A DNA stretch of 64,000 nt from Mucilaginibacter sp. L196 (GCF_009765905.1 NZ_LMUO01000015.1:402219-466218), one strand, 5' to 3'; positions 1 through 8,408 are shown, counted from the first letter of the stretch. Made by a program: numbers and translations. The notes: generated from the letters alone by a model not told the origin.

Positions 1-92
1 ACGTTTACGATGGTTGTATCTATCAATTCCAGCAATGATGCTGTAATTACAGTAATGGTTATGATCCATTTTTTAAATCCTGTTTCGGCCAT
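1..92 (-). CDS. MFS multidrug exporter, DHA2 (EmrB/QacA) family, N-terminal fragment
   Basis: Only the first 30 codons are in the window; the gene runs off the left edge. The peptide begins MAETGFKKWIITITV and continues into LLELIDTTIVNV, the first transmembrane helix and motif D1 typical of 14-helix drug/proton antiporters of the EmrB/QacA group in the inner membrane. The start is the ATG whose complement lies at 90-92. What it exports cannot be told from this fragment. It reads away from the HAD gene and belongs to the chromosomal flank left of the tRNA. Confidence 0.75.
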   Translation of the reverse strand, partial: MAETGFKKWIITITVITASLLELIDTTIVN

Positions 93-333
93 ATAACAAT
101 TGTTTATTAATTCCGTATTTGACGATACAAAACTAATCAAACGATTGATTAAAACATATGTTTAAAACGATAAAACAGATTATGGCTTTTTCATGACCGA
201 TGTATTAAAAACTGAAGCAATTAGCCGAACAGAAAATCATCAAAAGATATATCGTACTTTATCGACAAATAATTGATTTAAATAACTTTAAAAAGTGTGT
301 TTTTTGTAATTTTTTGATGAAAAAAGCTGCTTT

Positions 334-365
334 TTAGGGCGATAATTGATCAATTATTGCCCTAA
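334..365. repeat. 32-bp near-perfect palindrome
   Basis: The two halves (TTAGGGCGATAATTGA / TCAATTATTGCCCTAA) are complementary apart from one pair. The right arm runs directly into a second hairpin at 365-390. It lies in the 404-base gene-free stretch 93-496, in which I otherwise see only AT-rich sequence. It may be a protein-binding dyad or the first half of a double terminator. Confidence 0.5.
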
Positions 366-390
366 AAAAGGGTGATTTATCACCTTTTTT
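365..390. terminator. Rho-independent terminator, possibly bidirectional
   Basis: AAAAAAGGGTGAT, a short loop, and ATCACCTTTTTT form a stem flanked by an A-run on one side and a T-run on the other. It lies about 107 bases past the end of the HAD hydrolase gene, which reads towards it on the minus strand. Confidence 0.6.
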
Positions 391-496
391 GTGTGAAAAA
401 GTTATCTAAAAACGGCCTTTTTAGTGCTTTTAAGGCCGAAAAATGGACTAAAAGTGTATCAAATGTACCAGGTGTTTCACTTGTGCCATGGTACAG

Positions 497-1129
497 TTAC
501 ACCAGATTTTCCCGGATGAAGAATTTTTGGATAGTATCGGGCTTGGTCATCAAGAAGGTTTGGAGTCCTAATTGTTTTGCGGTTTCAAGATGCTGTGGGC
601 TATCGTCAATAAATAAGGTTTCGGATGGATTAAGGCTATTCTCGTTTAATACCTGCTCAAATATAGCGGCCTCTGGCTTACGTTTGCCGGTAAGGTGAGA
701 GTAGTAGGTCTTCTCAAAAAATTGATCGTTGTTAGGCATGCCGAATTCACTTTTTAAGTATTCATGCACATAATCGTAATGAATAGCATTGATATTGCTT
801 AGCAGGAATGTGCGGTATTGGGTTTTCAACTTTAGCAATAGTTCATGATTTCCGGCTGGTATCCCAACAAAAATGGCATTCCAGGCATCGTCGATTTGCC
901 GATCGGTAAGGTCGGGCTTTTGCGCAAGCTCTCTGATACGGTCGCGAAATGTGGCATTGCTTATCTCGCCACGCTCTAATAAATTAAATACAGGATCTTG
1001 CTGGCGATGCCCGTAAAATTCATCTGCATTGTTGATACCCAGGTTTTTCCATGCTTGCTGCACCTTGGTAAAATCGATATTGAAGATGACGTTGCCATAG
1101 TCGAAGATTATATTTTTAATATTTTGCAT
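497..1129 (-). CDS. HAD-superfamily hydrolase (HAD-IA, YihX-like phosphatase)
   Basis: A 210-residue protein, the normal size for HAD-IA phosphatases. Near the N terminus it has FDYGNVIFNID, the motif I region with the nucleophilic Asp and Gly replacing the usual second Asp, as in the YihX/glucose-1-phosphate phosphatase branch. Motif II is LLSNINAIH, a Lys lies in GKRKPEAAIF, and motif IV is LFIDDSPQHLE. It probably removes phosphate from a small sugar phosphate or nucleotide in the cytoplasm; the substrate is not predictable. I chose the ATG at 1129 (MQNIKNIIFDYG) because the upstream in-frame residues do not fit the fold. It ends upstream of the terminator at 365-390 and its 5' end is 67 bases from the tRNA gene. 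Confidence 0.85.
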   Translation of the reverse strand: MQNIKNIIFDYGNVIFNIDFTKVQQAWKNLGINNADEFYGHRQQDPVFNLLERGEISNATFRDRIRELAQKPDLTDRQIDDAWNAIFVGIPAGNHELLLKLKTQYRTFLLSNINAIHYDYVHEYLKSEFGMPNNDQFFEKTYYSHLTGKRKPEAAIFEQVLNENSLNPSETLFIDDSPQHLETAKQLGLQTFLMTKPDTIQKFFIRENLV

Positions 1130-1195
1130 AATAACTATTGGTAATTTAAGCGCAAATATGTAATATTGCGCCTCGAAAATAAACAAATATTTTCA

Positions 1196-1269
1196 GCGCC
1201 TATAGCTCAGTTGGTTAGAGTAGAAGACTCATAATCTTTTGGTCCCTGGTTCGAGCCCAGGTGGGCGCA
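1196..1269 (+). tRNA. tRNA-Met (anticodon CAT)
   Basis: A full cloverleaf can be drawn. The acceptor is GCGCCTA/TGGGCGC with discriminator A, the D arm holds AGCTCAGTTGGTTAGAG, the anticodon stem is GAAGA/TCTTT around loop CTCATAA (anticodon at 1230-1232), and the T stem is CCTGG/CCAGG. The 3' CCA is not encoded. CAT could also be an Ile2 tRNA after lysidine modification; the body looks elongator-Met-like. A tyrosine integrase starts 224 bases past its 3' end, so the gene is a likely attachment site. Confidence 0.93.
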
Positions 1270-1307
1270 CTGGAAAACAGACAGCAATGGTCCTGTTTTT
1301 CCTCGGT

Positions 1308-1345
1308 AAAAAGGCCGTTTCTGTAACGGAAACGGCCTTTTTTTA
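1308..1345 (+). terminator. Rho-independent terminator after tRNA-Met
   Basis: AAAAAGGCCGTTT and AAACGGCCTTTTT pair around a short loop and are followed by a T-run. It ends the tRNA transcript. Confidence 0.8.
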
Positions 1346-1492
1346 ATATCTTTGAGTCGGATTTTATTCCACGGCGCTGACACCGTAAAAACTACAAAAC
1401 GTCAGGACTTGCATAATTATTTGTTGAACTTCACGTAAAACCGTCACTATTCCGTCATGACGTTTTTTATGTGGCCTAAAAAAAACAAGATT

Positions 1493-2830
1493 ATGGCAAC
1501 TGTAAATGCTGTGGTTTATGACCAATTTAAAAGGGAGGATGGAACCTTCCATGTACAAATCAAAGTCTTTCACAAAGATGTCCGCCGGTTTATCGAAACC
1601 AACCAATATGTAACGGCCCGGCAACTTGATGAGAACTTAAAAATTAAGGATAAACATATCCTTAAATCGTTAGACGAGACACTAACGGATTATCGAAAGA
1701 CCATTGGCGACCTTGCTCCAAAATTGGACTTTTTTACCTGTGATGATTTAAAAGCCTATTTAATTAACAAAGACAAGGAGGTAGATTTTATTGCCTTTTG
1801 TGCGCAGCACATTGCTTCATTACGGAAAGCTAAAAGAGATGGGACCGCCGATAATCATCGGGCTGTCCGAAACAGCCTTATTGATTATTTTAAAAAGCAA
1901 AACGTATCAATTTTAGAGATTAATTCCGGAATGCTATTCGCCTACGAAAAATGGTTGCAGACCGACCGTACAATGGTGCGGGTTAACCAATTAGGTAAGG
2001 AAGTAACAACGACAGAAAAAGGTATGCAAACCGGAGGTATTTACTCTCATATGCGCGATTTGCGTACGCTCTTCAATGAGGCCAGAAAGATTTATAATAA
2101 TGAGGATATTGGCGTTGTAAAAATTAAACACTACCCGTTTAAGGTTTATAAAATTGGCGCACCGCCAAAAACAAAAAAAAGAAACATTTCAGCTGAGCAA
2201 GTCAATAAAATAAAAAAATGTGTGGTAAATCCTGAAAGCCGTGCAGAGTTGGCCAGGGATTTATTTATGCTAAGCTTTTATATGTGTGGGATGAACGCTG
2301 TGGATTTCTACAACCTTAATAGCTACGATCCGGGAAGTACCAGGTTAGAATACAATCGCTCAAAGACAAGTGGTCTTCGAGATGACGGTGCTTTTATAAG
2401 CATAAAGATTGTTTCTGAAGCAAGGCCATTGCTTGAAAAATATATAGGTAAATTACAGAATAGATACAGCACCTATAATGGATTGGATACTGCGTTGAGC
2501 AAGGGAATGCAACAATTGCGTACGATTACCGGCGCTCCAGATATTACCTTTTATTGGGCGCGGCATACCTTTGCAACTATTGCAAGAAATAAATGCCAAA
2601 TGGATAAAGATAGTATCGCAGAAGCCTTAAACCACGTAGACGGTGATCACAAAACCACGGACATTTATATCGAAAAAGACTGGAGTATCGTTGATAAAGT
2701 ACAGGCAGCAGTAATGAAGTTTTTCAGAGGATTGAATAAACCGAAACCAGCCAAGCCACAAACAACTAAAATCAAGGAATTAAGTGACCCGATAGAACAC
2801 CGTAAAACCATGCGTCTCGTAAGCGCATAA
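1493..2830 (+). CDS. Tyrosine site-specific integrase (Bacteroidetes phage-integrase-SAM type)
   Basis: A 445-residue recombinase. The N-terminal arm-binding domain (VVYDQFKREDGTFHVQIK) is followed by a SAM-like core-binding domain around residues 90-190 and a C-terminal catalytic domain. Box II reads YWARHTFAT (Arg at 357, the first His replaced by Tyr), then LNH, and the nucleophile is Tyr392 in DIYIEKDW. The usual first catalytic Arg is not visible; that place reads CGMNAVDF, as in other Bacteroidetes element integrases (IntDOT also lacks it). It lies just 3' of tRNA-Met and points away from it, the standard arrangement for tRNA-targeting islands. The start at 1493 (MATVNAVVYD) fits the family; an upstream in-frame ATG at 1457 would add 12 atypical residues. 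It probably moves the conjugative element at 33.6-59 kb, but that link is inferred. Confidence 0.9.
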   Translation: MATVNAVVYDQFKREDGTFHVQIKVFHKDVRRFIETNQYVTARQLDENLKIKDKHILKSLDETLTDYRKTIGDLAPKLDFFTCDDLKAYLINKDKEVDFIAFCAQHIASLRKAKRDGTADNHRAVRNSLIDYFKKQNVSILEINSGMLFAYEKWLQTDRTMVRVNQLGKEVTTTEKGMQTGGIYSHMRDLRTLFNEARKIYNNEDIGVVKIKHYPFKVYKIGAPPKTKKRNISAEQVNKIKKCVVNPESRAELARDLFMLSFYMCGMNAVDFYNLNSYDPGSTRLEYNRSKTSGLRDDGAFISIKIVSEARPLLEKYIGKLQNRYSTYNGLDTALSKGMQQLRTITGAPDITFYWARHTFATIARNKCQMDKDSIAEALNHVDGDHKTTDIYIEKDWSIVDKVQAAVMKFFRGLNKPKPAKPQTTKIKELSDPIEHRKTMRLVSA

Positions 2831-2841
2831 TATTACTGATT

Positions 2842-2997
2842 ATGAGAACATTCATTTTATTATGCCTTACCTGTATCATTGGTACAGGGGCATTTTTATC
2901 AGCCCTATCAGCGCAAAATAAATTACCGGCATTTTTGGTTGGCTTTGGTGTTTGGATATTGTTTCTTTACTACTTTGTCAAAAAAATAAGTAGATAG
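2842..2997 (+). CDS. Small hydrophobic membrane protein, unknown
   Basis: A 51-residue ORF 11 bases after the integrase stop: MRTFILLCLTCIIGTGAF, then a second hydrophobic stretch LVGFGVWILFLYYF and a basic tail KKISR. It would form two short transmembrane helices with the C terminus in the cytoplasm. I know no family. The close spacing suggests co-transcription with the integrase. Composition and the clear hydrophobic pattern argue that it is real, but it is short. Confidence 0.5.
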   Translation: MRTFILLCLTCIIGTGAFLSALSAQNKLPAFLVGFGVWILFLYYFVKKISR

Positions 2998-3009
2998 TTA
3001 TGGCTATTA

Positions 3010-3042
3010 AAATCTCTCCGGCAACGATTGCCGGGGAGGTTT
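3010..3042. terminator. Bidirectional terminator hairpin
   Basis: A 15-bp stem (AAATCTCTCCGGCAA / TTGCCGGGGAGGTTT, G-U pairs included) with a CGA loop, between the convergent small membrane gene and the amidase gene. The T-run is weak. Confidence 0.6.
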
Positions 3043-3082
3043 CAGCAATATCGTTGGCTATTTTAATAAACGTTTTTTTTAA

Positions 3083-3952
3083 TTACTCCTCGTCAAGGAA
3101 TATTTTGGTAATTGGCTGATAAGAATCAATACGACGATCCCTCAAAAACGGCCAGTGGGTACGATAATAATCAGACTTATCAAAATCCAATTCCTCTACA
3201 ATAACCTCTTCCTGATCGTGAGTTGTTTGATGAATAATAACACCAAACGGATTTGCGAAGAACGAACCTCCCCAGAATTTTACACCGGCTTCATCGCCTA
3301 CACGGTTAACGCTTACCACATGAATACCGTTTGCCACTGCGTGCGAACGCTGGATGATTTGCCATGCGCTGTACTGTTCAACATTGGTAGCTTCATCCTG
3401 TGTGATATCCCAGCCGATAGCAGTTGGGTAAAACAATATATCGGCGCCCATTAATGCAGTAATTCGAGCTGCTTCAGGGAACCATTGATCCCAGCATATC
3501 AGCACGCCAACACGGCCAAATTTAGTATTGAATACTTTGTAACCCAGGTCTCCTGGGGTAAAATAAAATTTTTCATAAAAGCCCGGATCATCGGGGATAT
3601 GCATTTTGCGATATTTACCCAGATAGCTACCATCAGCATCAAGCACGGCAGCGGTGTTATGATAAACACCAGCTGCGCGTTTTTCAAACAATGAAGCAAT
3701 AATCACTATGTTAAGCTCGCGAGCGACTTTTGATAACTCAGCGGTTGACGGACCGGGGATAGCTTCGGCCAGCTTAAAATTATCGTAGTTTTCTTCATCG
3801 CAAAAATAAAGGGTGGCAAAAAGTTCCTGTAAACAAACGACTTGCGCGCCTTTTCTTGCAGCTTCCCTTACTTTAGCAATTGCTTTTTGCAGGTTCTGCT
3901 GTTTATCAGCCGTACAAGTCATTTGCACTATACCCACCTTTACTTTACTCAT
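3083..3952 (-). CDS. aguB: Carbon-nitrogen hydrolase, N-carbamoylputrescine amidase type
   Basis: A 289-residue nitrilase-superfamily enzyme. The catalytic triad is visible: Glu in CLQELFATLYFC, Lys in GKYRKMHIPDDPGFYEK, and Cys in GVLICWDQWFPEAAR. The spacing and the FYFTPGD segment match AguB, which splits N-carbamoylputrescine to putrescine, CO2 and ammonia in agmatine breakdown. No agmatine deiminase gene (aguA), its usual neighbour, is in the window; instead an SDR gene ends 32 bases upstream on the same strand. I chose the start at 3952 (MSKVKVGIVQM), because the upstream extension is not family-like. A related amide substrate is possible. Confidence 0.85.
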   Translation of the reverse strand: MSKVKVGIVQMTCTADKQQNLQKAIAKVREAARKGAQVVCLQELFATLYFCDEENYDNFKLAEAIPGPSTAELSKVARELNIVIIASLFEKRAAGVYHNTAAVLDADGSYLGKYRKMHIPDDPGFYEKFYFTPGDLGYKVFNTKFGRVGVLICWDQWFPEAARITALMGADILFYPTAIGWDITQDEATNVEQYSAWQIIQRSHAVANGIHVVSVNRVGDEAGVKFWGGSFFANPFGVIIHQTTHDQEEVIVEELDFDKSDYYRTHWPFLRDRRIDSYQPITKIFLDEE

Positions 3953-3984
3953 TTCCTGATTTTGCCCAATTAAATAAGAACACA

Positions 3985-4797
3985 TTAAATAGTATCTTCC
4001 CAGCGTTTTAATTGATGATCTTTTAGGAAATCTTCGATGAATTGAGGGACAACATTTCTAAATTTACCCTCATCGGAAGGGACAATCTTAATCATGGCAT
4101 CAATCATTTCCTTTGGATCAAGCCTTCCCGAATCATTGCCAATCAAGAGATCAAGCTGGGCAGTAAGGTCCACACGTTTTGTGAAATTTTTCTCGTCATT
4201 CAACCAACGGAATGCAGTTTCGCCGACTCTTTCGTTGAATCCAGTGAAATAGCCTCCCGGATTAAACGTCTGCACCTGGATGCCAAACGGTTTAAGTTCT
4301 TGTTGAAGTGCTTCGGCAATCCCTTCGAGGGCAAACTTGGTGGTGCAATAAGGGGCGAGTCCAACAGGTGCAACTAAACCACCCATTGATGAGGTAAATA
4401 TGATTTTGGCTTTTTTATTTGCAGCGATAAATTTAGCCACAAATTGTTGGGTCAACGCCAAGGGTGCAAATACATTTGTTTCAAAATTCTTTTTCAAAAG
4501 ATCGACCGGTATTTCAGATACAGGCCCGGATTCACCGTATCCGGCATTATTGAATAAGATATCTATGTCCCAGTTAAGAGCTACTTTCACATCGTAGGAA
4601 TCAAGGATATCCAGTTTCTCCACTCTTAGATTTTTTTCAATGCCCAGTTGTTGAGCTTTATTACGAAGCGCAGTTACCTGTGGTGAGATTTGTACGCCTG
4701 CAATTACATTATATCCGGCCTGAGCAAGTCCGATAGCAGCCCCTTCCCCAAATCCAGAGCCTGCACCTGTGATTAAAATAGTTTTATAAGTTGCCAT
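3985..4797 (-). CDS. Short-chain dehydrogenase/reductase (classical SDR)
   Basis: A 270-residue NAD(P)-dependent oxidoreductase with a Rossmann fold. Visible are the cofactor motif TGAGSGFGEG, the structural NNAG motif, and the catalytic Ser-Tyr-Lys in TSSMGG followed by YCTTK. The proline-glycine stretch FNPGGYFTGF follows. The first ATG that fits is 4797 (MATYKTILITGAG). It lies between the HbpS-like gene (20 bases upstream) and aguB on the minus strand, so the three probably form an operon led by the promoter near 5377. The substrate is unknown; such SDRs often reduce ketones or aldehydes. Confidence 0.88.
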   Translation of the reverse strand: MATYKTILITGAGSGFGEGAAIGLAQAGYNVIAGVQISPQVTALRNKAQQLGIEKNLRVEKLDILDSYDVKVALNWDIDILFNNAGYGESGPVSEIPVDLLKKNFETNVFAPLALTQQFVAKFIAANKKAKIIFTSSMGGLVAPVGLAPYCTTKFALEGIAEALQQELKPFGIQVQTFNPGGYFTGFNERVGETAFRWLNDEKNFTKRVDLTAQLDLLIGNDSGRLDPKEMIDAMIKIVPSDEGKFRNVVPQFIEDFLKDHQLKRWEDTI

Positions 4798-4817
4798 TTT
4801 AGTTGACTTAAGATTAA

Positions 4818-5213
4818 TTAAGAAATAAGACATGCTTCTGAAGCGACCGCAAAATCCATGGGAACAGGGCCGCCGGATACACCCACATATCCTACAATTT
4901 CATCACCATTTTTAATAGGAATACCACCGGCAAATCCCATCAATCCGCCACTGGAAGCCTCCATTCCGTAAGCACCAATTTCAGGTTTTAAAAATTCGCC
5001 TACTTTTTCGGAGTTCATCCTAAAAAGCATAGCCGTCTTTGCTTTCTTTATGGCGATGTCTATGGAGCCAAGAAAAGCATTGTCCATACGCAGAAACGCT
5101 TTTAGATGTCCGGCTGTATCAAGTATGGCGATATTCATCGGAATACCTATTTCCTCAGCTTTTGACTTTGCTCTATCGAGCAATTTTTCTGATTGCGATA
5201 ATGTAATTTCCAT
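4818..5213 (-). CDS. HbpS/GlcG-like (heme-degrading family) protein
   Basis: A 131-residue protein of the GlcG/HbpS family: MEITLSQSEKLLDRA, then PMNIAILDTAGHLKAFLRMD and a glycine-rich end GGIPIKNGDEIVGYVGVSGG. Members are small octameric proteins; some bind heme or cobalamin, and many have no known role. There is no signal peptide, so it is cytoplasmic. The first ATG is at 5213; an upstream TTG would add 23 atypical residues. It heads the SDR-amidase operon. A dyad also found upstream of the TetR gene lies 180 bases ahead of its start. Confidence 0.82.
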   Translation of the reverse strand: MEITLSQSEKLLDRAKSKAEEIGIPMNIAILDTAGHLKAFLRMDNAFLGSIDIAIKKAKTAMLFRMNSEKVGEFLKPEIGAYGMEASSGGLMGFAGGIPIKNGDEIVGYVGVSGGPVPMDFAVASEACLIS

Positions 5214-5281
5214 TTTGTCTGTGTCTTGTGGTGAATGATATTTTTTATTGTTTTTTATTCGGTCAAACTCACTACTACTCA

Positions 5282-5314
5282 ATTGATGCCATTGTAAATT
5301 TCAAAGGCATCAAT
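5282..5314. repeat. Inverted repeat upstream of the HbpS-like gene
   Basis: ATTGATGCC and GGCATCAAT, 9-bp perfect arms with a 15-base spacer, in what should be the 5' leader of the minus-strand operon. A hairpin in the leader or a second operator are both possible. Confidence 0.45.
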
Positions 5315-5393
5315 ACAAAAATCAACGTACACTTATTTTCAATGGCGTTCGACAGCCATTAGAGCCATAAAAATATAAAAAATTCATAAAAAA

Positions 5394-5409
5394 CATACTA
5401 AGTAGTATT
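5394..5409. promoter_or_regulatory. Operator-like dyad, copy 1 of 3 (CATACTA-N2-TAGTAT)
   Basis: CATACTAAGTAGTATT has arms ATACTA/TAGTAT around two bases. The same dyad lies at 8393 and 10051. On the minus strand a -7-like TATATTTT (5377 to 5370) sits just downstream, so the dyad would overlap the -33 region of the HbpS-SDR-amidase promoter. It is inferred to be a binding site of the TetR protein at 10069. The gene-free stretch 5214-5592 holds this and the repeat at 5282-5314. Confidence 0.55.
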
Positions 5410-5592
5410 TTTTTATGAATTTGACTTTTTAGATATCCTGTTTTCCAACCAAGTCCATAACTTCCTCATTTAACGGCGGAAAAGTATCATCGAACCGCCT
5501 ATTTCAACCTTTTGCGAGGAGGCATTATGATGCAATTTTGTCTTGCTAAAACGCTAAATAAAATGAATAGCAAAATTTTAAATCTCATAATA

Positions 5593-6492
5593 ATGAAAAC
5601 AATCAAAAATCTGTTTGCAATTTTAGGCTTAGTTGCAGGCATAACCTGTTTTTCAGTTCAGGCACAAACTGTTAAAAGTTTTAATGGTAAAGACTTAAAG
5701 CTTACTTATTACAATTCAGCCGAGGCCAATTTTGGTGTTAGCTCCGTACTTGTCAGTGGCAAAACGGATGCGATCCTGTTTGACGCACAATTTACGGTAC
5801 CCGATGCGGAAAGGCTGACCGCCGAAATTAAAAAAAGTGGTAAACACCTAAAAGCGATTTTTATCAGTTATGGTGACCCCGATTTTTATTTCGGTCTTGA
5901 AGTCATAAAAAAGAGTTATCCTGATGTGCCTGTTTATTCAACAGCGCCGATCATCGAGCACATCAAAGCTACCTATAAAGGCAAATTAGCCTACTGGGGA
6001 AGCGTTTATAAAGATGCGGTACCCAAAACAGCCATTATTCCAACAGTCTATACCAAAGACGAATTGACCCTTGAAGGTAAAAAACTGGAGATCGTTAAAG
6101 TGCAAGGTGCGCCTGCCCGCAGCTTTATTTGGATTCCGTCAGAAAAAGCAGTGATCGGTGGTATCAACATATTTGGCAATGATTTTCATCTTTGGATCGC
6201 CGATGATGCTACGGAGGCTAAGCGCGCCCTTTGGATAAAAGCATTGGATCAAATAGCTGGTTATAAGCCGGTAATCGTCATTCCAGGACACTTTGGAAGC
6301 AAAGCTGAACTAAATTTAGCTTCGGTAAGTTTCACTAAGGCTTATTTGCAAACCTATAGTCAATTACTAAAATCAAATAAAACTTCACAATCATTGATTG
6401 CCGCACTTAAAGCGAAATACCCTAACCTGGCGTTTCAAAGCGCGCTGGAACTGAGCGCAAAGGTGAACACTGGCGAAATGGCGTGGAAATAA
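5593..6492 (+). CDS. Exported metallo-beta-lactamase-fold protein with altered metal site
   Basis: A 299-residue protein with signal peptide MKTIKNLFAILGLVAG ending FSVQAQT, hence periplasmic. The body has the MBL-fold order (ILFDAQFTVPDAERL, then the metal loop, then VIPGHFG), but the metal loop reads ISYGDPDFYFG where active members have HxHxDH, so both leading His residues are missing. A His is kept in PGHFG and one in NDFHLW. It may bind one metal, or be a non-catalytic binding protein. The start at 5593 is set by the signal peptide. An AraC regulator follows on the same strand after 100 bases. Confidence 0.8.
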   Translation: MKTIKNLFAILGLVAGITCFSVQAQTVKSFNGKDLKLTYYNSAEANFGVSSVLVSGKTDAILFDAQFTVPDAERLTAEIKKSGKHLKAIFISYGDPDFYFGLEVIKKSYPDVPVYSTAPIIEHIKATYKGKLAYWGSVYKDAVPKTAIIPTVYTKDELTLEGKKLEIVKVQGAPARSFIWIPSEKAVIGGINIFGNDFHLWIADDATEAKRALWIKALDQIAGYKPVIVIPGHFGSKAELNLASVSFTKAYLQTYSQLLKSNKTSQSLIAALKAKYPNLAFQSALELSAKVNTGEMAWK

Positions 6493-6592
6493 CCGGATTG
6501 GTTAAGCCTTCTTTAGAATGAATTATTTATAATGATGTAAAAAAACATCCTGCCGGTTATCTTTGATAAAAGACTGAAAGGAATCCCGATCA

Positions 6593-7468
6593 ATGCCGGC
6601 AACTATAAAAAAATATGAATTCAAGGAAGGCTTACCTCACGAATTTGAAATTCTTGATTTGGAAATGCTATTCAATTTTGCATCCGATAAATTAACCGCG
6701 CCGCACCGGACTGGTTTTTATCACATCATTTGGTTTGAAAGCGGCGAGGCTGATCATTTGGTTGATTTTAATCCGGTTCATGTTTCGGCTAATACAATTT
6801 TGTTTCTCAATAAGGACATTGTGCACCGCTTTGACCCGACAGGAAATTTTGCGGGAAAGATGATCCTATTTACTGATGGTTTTTATTGCAGAAACGAACA
6901 GGATGCAAGATTTTTAAAAAGTTCAATACTCTTTAATACCATTCATGGCACAACCCAGATCCATATTGAGGGCAAGCTTATTGAGGTGTTAAACGAGCTT
7001 ATCGGTTTGATGAACGAAGAAGCTGAAAAAGGTAAAGACTCCAGGCAGTCGGAAATTATACAAAATTTTCTGCATAATTTCCTGCTGCTTGCTGAACGTG
7101 AGCAGAATAATCAACCTGCCAACGAAACTGCCAAAGGATCGGATTATGACCTCGTATTATTATTTAAGGATTTACTTGAACATGGATTTCTGCGGCGCAG
7201 ATTGATTAGTGACTATGCCAGGGAAATGTTTGTAACGGAAAAACGGTTGAACCAGGCGACATCAAAGATATTGGGGAAAACTGCAAAAGATGTTACCGAC
7301 GACCGGATGGTTTTGGAAGCAAAGCGCTTGTTATCGCACACATCTAAAAGCGTTAAAGAAATTAGTTATGAGCTTGGCTTTGAAGAACCTACGAATTTTA
7401 TAAAGTATTTCCGGAAGCATAATGGTCTGACACCGATTGAATTCAGGGAGAAATATGCAATTGCATAA
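6593..7468 (+). CDS. AraC-family transcriptional regulator
   Basis: A 291-residue activator-type protein. The N-terminal half is a cupin-like sensor domain (HIIWFESGEADHLVDFNPVHV). The C-terminal 100 residues hold the two AraC helix-turn-helix motifs, ending with SVKEISYELGFEEPTNFIKYFRKHNGLTP written here in parts: ISYELGFEEPTNF and FRKHNGLTPIEFREK. It binds DNA in the cytoplasm, and the ligand is unknown. It follows the MBL gene and precedes an NAD(P)-binding protein gene, either of which may be its target. It is a close paralogue of the AraC gene at 12502-13383 (shared HLVDF, GFYC, GFEEPTNF). Confidence 0.9.
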   Translation: MPATIKKYEFKEGLPHEFEILDLEMLFNFASDKLTAPHRTGFYHIIWFESGEADHLVDFNPVHVSANTILFLNKDIVHRFDPTGNFAGKMILFTDGFYCRNEQDARFLKSSILFNTIHGTTQIHIEGKLIEVLNELIGLMNEEAEKGKDSRQSEIIQNFLHNFLLLAEREQNNQPANETAKGSDYDLVLLFKDLLEHGFLRRRLISDYAREMFVTEKRLNQATSKILGKTAKDVTDDRMVLEAKRLLSHTSKSVKEISYELGFEEPTNFIKYFRKHNGLTPIEFREKYAIA

Positions 7469-7642
7469 TCAAACGCTGAATGGAAATTTCCAATTGGCAG
7501 TAAAATAAAAAACTGTAAAGTTTTATGATTGGCTCTCGGCAAAGCCCCGGCCCCCAGTTGACGAGGATCGCAATACGATGATCCCCGAATGCTCCGCCGC
7601 AATTTATTAACTCAAGTTTCAATTAATAAACAATTAAAAAAA

Positions 7643-8254
7643 ATGAAAATAGCAATTATTGGTGTATCAGGAAATGTTGGCCAACGCTTATCAGCGGAAG
7701 CCCTAAATCGCGGTCACCAGGTGACCGGTATCGCAAGAAACGTAGACGTAGTTGAGGCAAAAGGCAACCTGAAACTCGTAAATGGAAATGCAGCCGATCC
7801 GGCAGCATTGGCCGAAATATTGAAAGGTCATGATGTTGTCATCAGTAGCCTTAAATTCGAAACCTCTGACCCGAACAAATTGATAGAGGCGGTGCGCCTG
7901 TCGGGTGTAAAACGTTACTTAATTGTAGGAGGTGCTTCCAGTCTTAATTTCAAACCTGGCGTAACTGTTTTAGAATCCGGCCATGTACCCGACTGGGCAA
8001 TCGAGGAAGCGAAAGCCGGTGTTCGTTTCCTGGGCATACTTAACGATGTAAATGATGTGCAATGGACATTCCTTAGCCCATCGGCGTTATTCACTGAAGG
8101 AGAGCGTACCGGCAAATTCAGGTTAGGAAAAGATGATCTGCTCATTGCAGAAAACGGAAAAAGCTCGATTTCATACGAAGATTTCGCGATAGCGCTGATT
8201 GACGAAGTGGAAACTCCTAAACACCAGCAGGCTCGGTTTACAGTTGGATACTAA
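7643..8254 (+). CDS. NAD(P)-binding (NmrA/SDR-atypical) oxidoreductase
   Basis: A 203-residue Rossmann protein beginning MKIAIIGVSGNVGQRL, the GxxGxxG cofactor loop of the atypical SDR group, with VVISSLKF and FLSPSALFTEGERTG in the order seen in YwnB/NmrA-like proteins. It has no classical YxxxK, so it is either a reductase of flavin or quinone type or an NAD(P) sensor. The start at 7643 is the ATG ahead of the cofactor motif; an in-frame upstream codon would add 18 unlike residues. It stands alone between the AraC gene and the membrane protein gene. Confidence 0.82.
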   Translation: MKIAIIGVSGNVGQRLSAEALNRGHQVTGIARNVDVVEAKGNLKLVNGNAADPAALAEILKGHDVVISSLKFETSDPNKLIEAVRLSGVKRYLIVGGASSLNFKPGVTVLESGHVPDWAIEEAKAGVRFLGILNDVNDVQWTFLSPSALFTEGERTGKFRLGKDDLLIAENGKSSISYEDFAIALIDEVETPKHQQARFTVGY

Positions 8255-8392
8255 TTTTCGGCGCTGGCCACGGAGTAAATCCTGAAATGAAAGTGCCAAA
8301 CAAATGGCACCCTAATTAACTTAGAGCAGAAACTGGTTCAAAATCGAAGTCAGTTAAATTGCAATTTAACAGAGTATACTAATAGTCAAAAG

Positions 8393-8408
8393 CATACCAC
8401 ATAGTATG
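8393..8408. promoter_or_regulatory. Operator-like dyad, copy 2 of 3
   Basis: CATACCACATAGTATG has perfect 5-bp arms CATAC/GTATG and the same layout as the dyads at 5394 and 10051. It overlaps the place of the -33 element of the promoter whose -7 box is at 8417, as expected of a repressor site. Confidence 0.6.
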
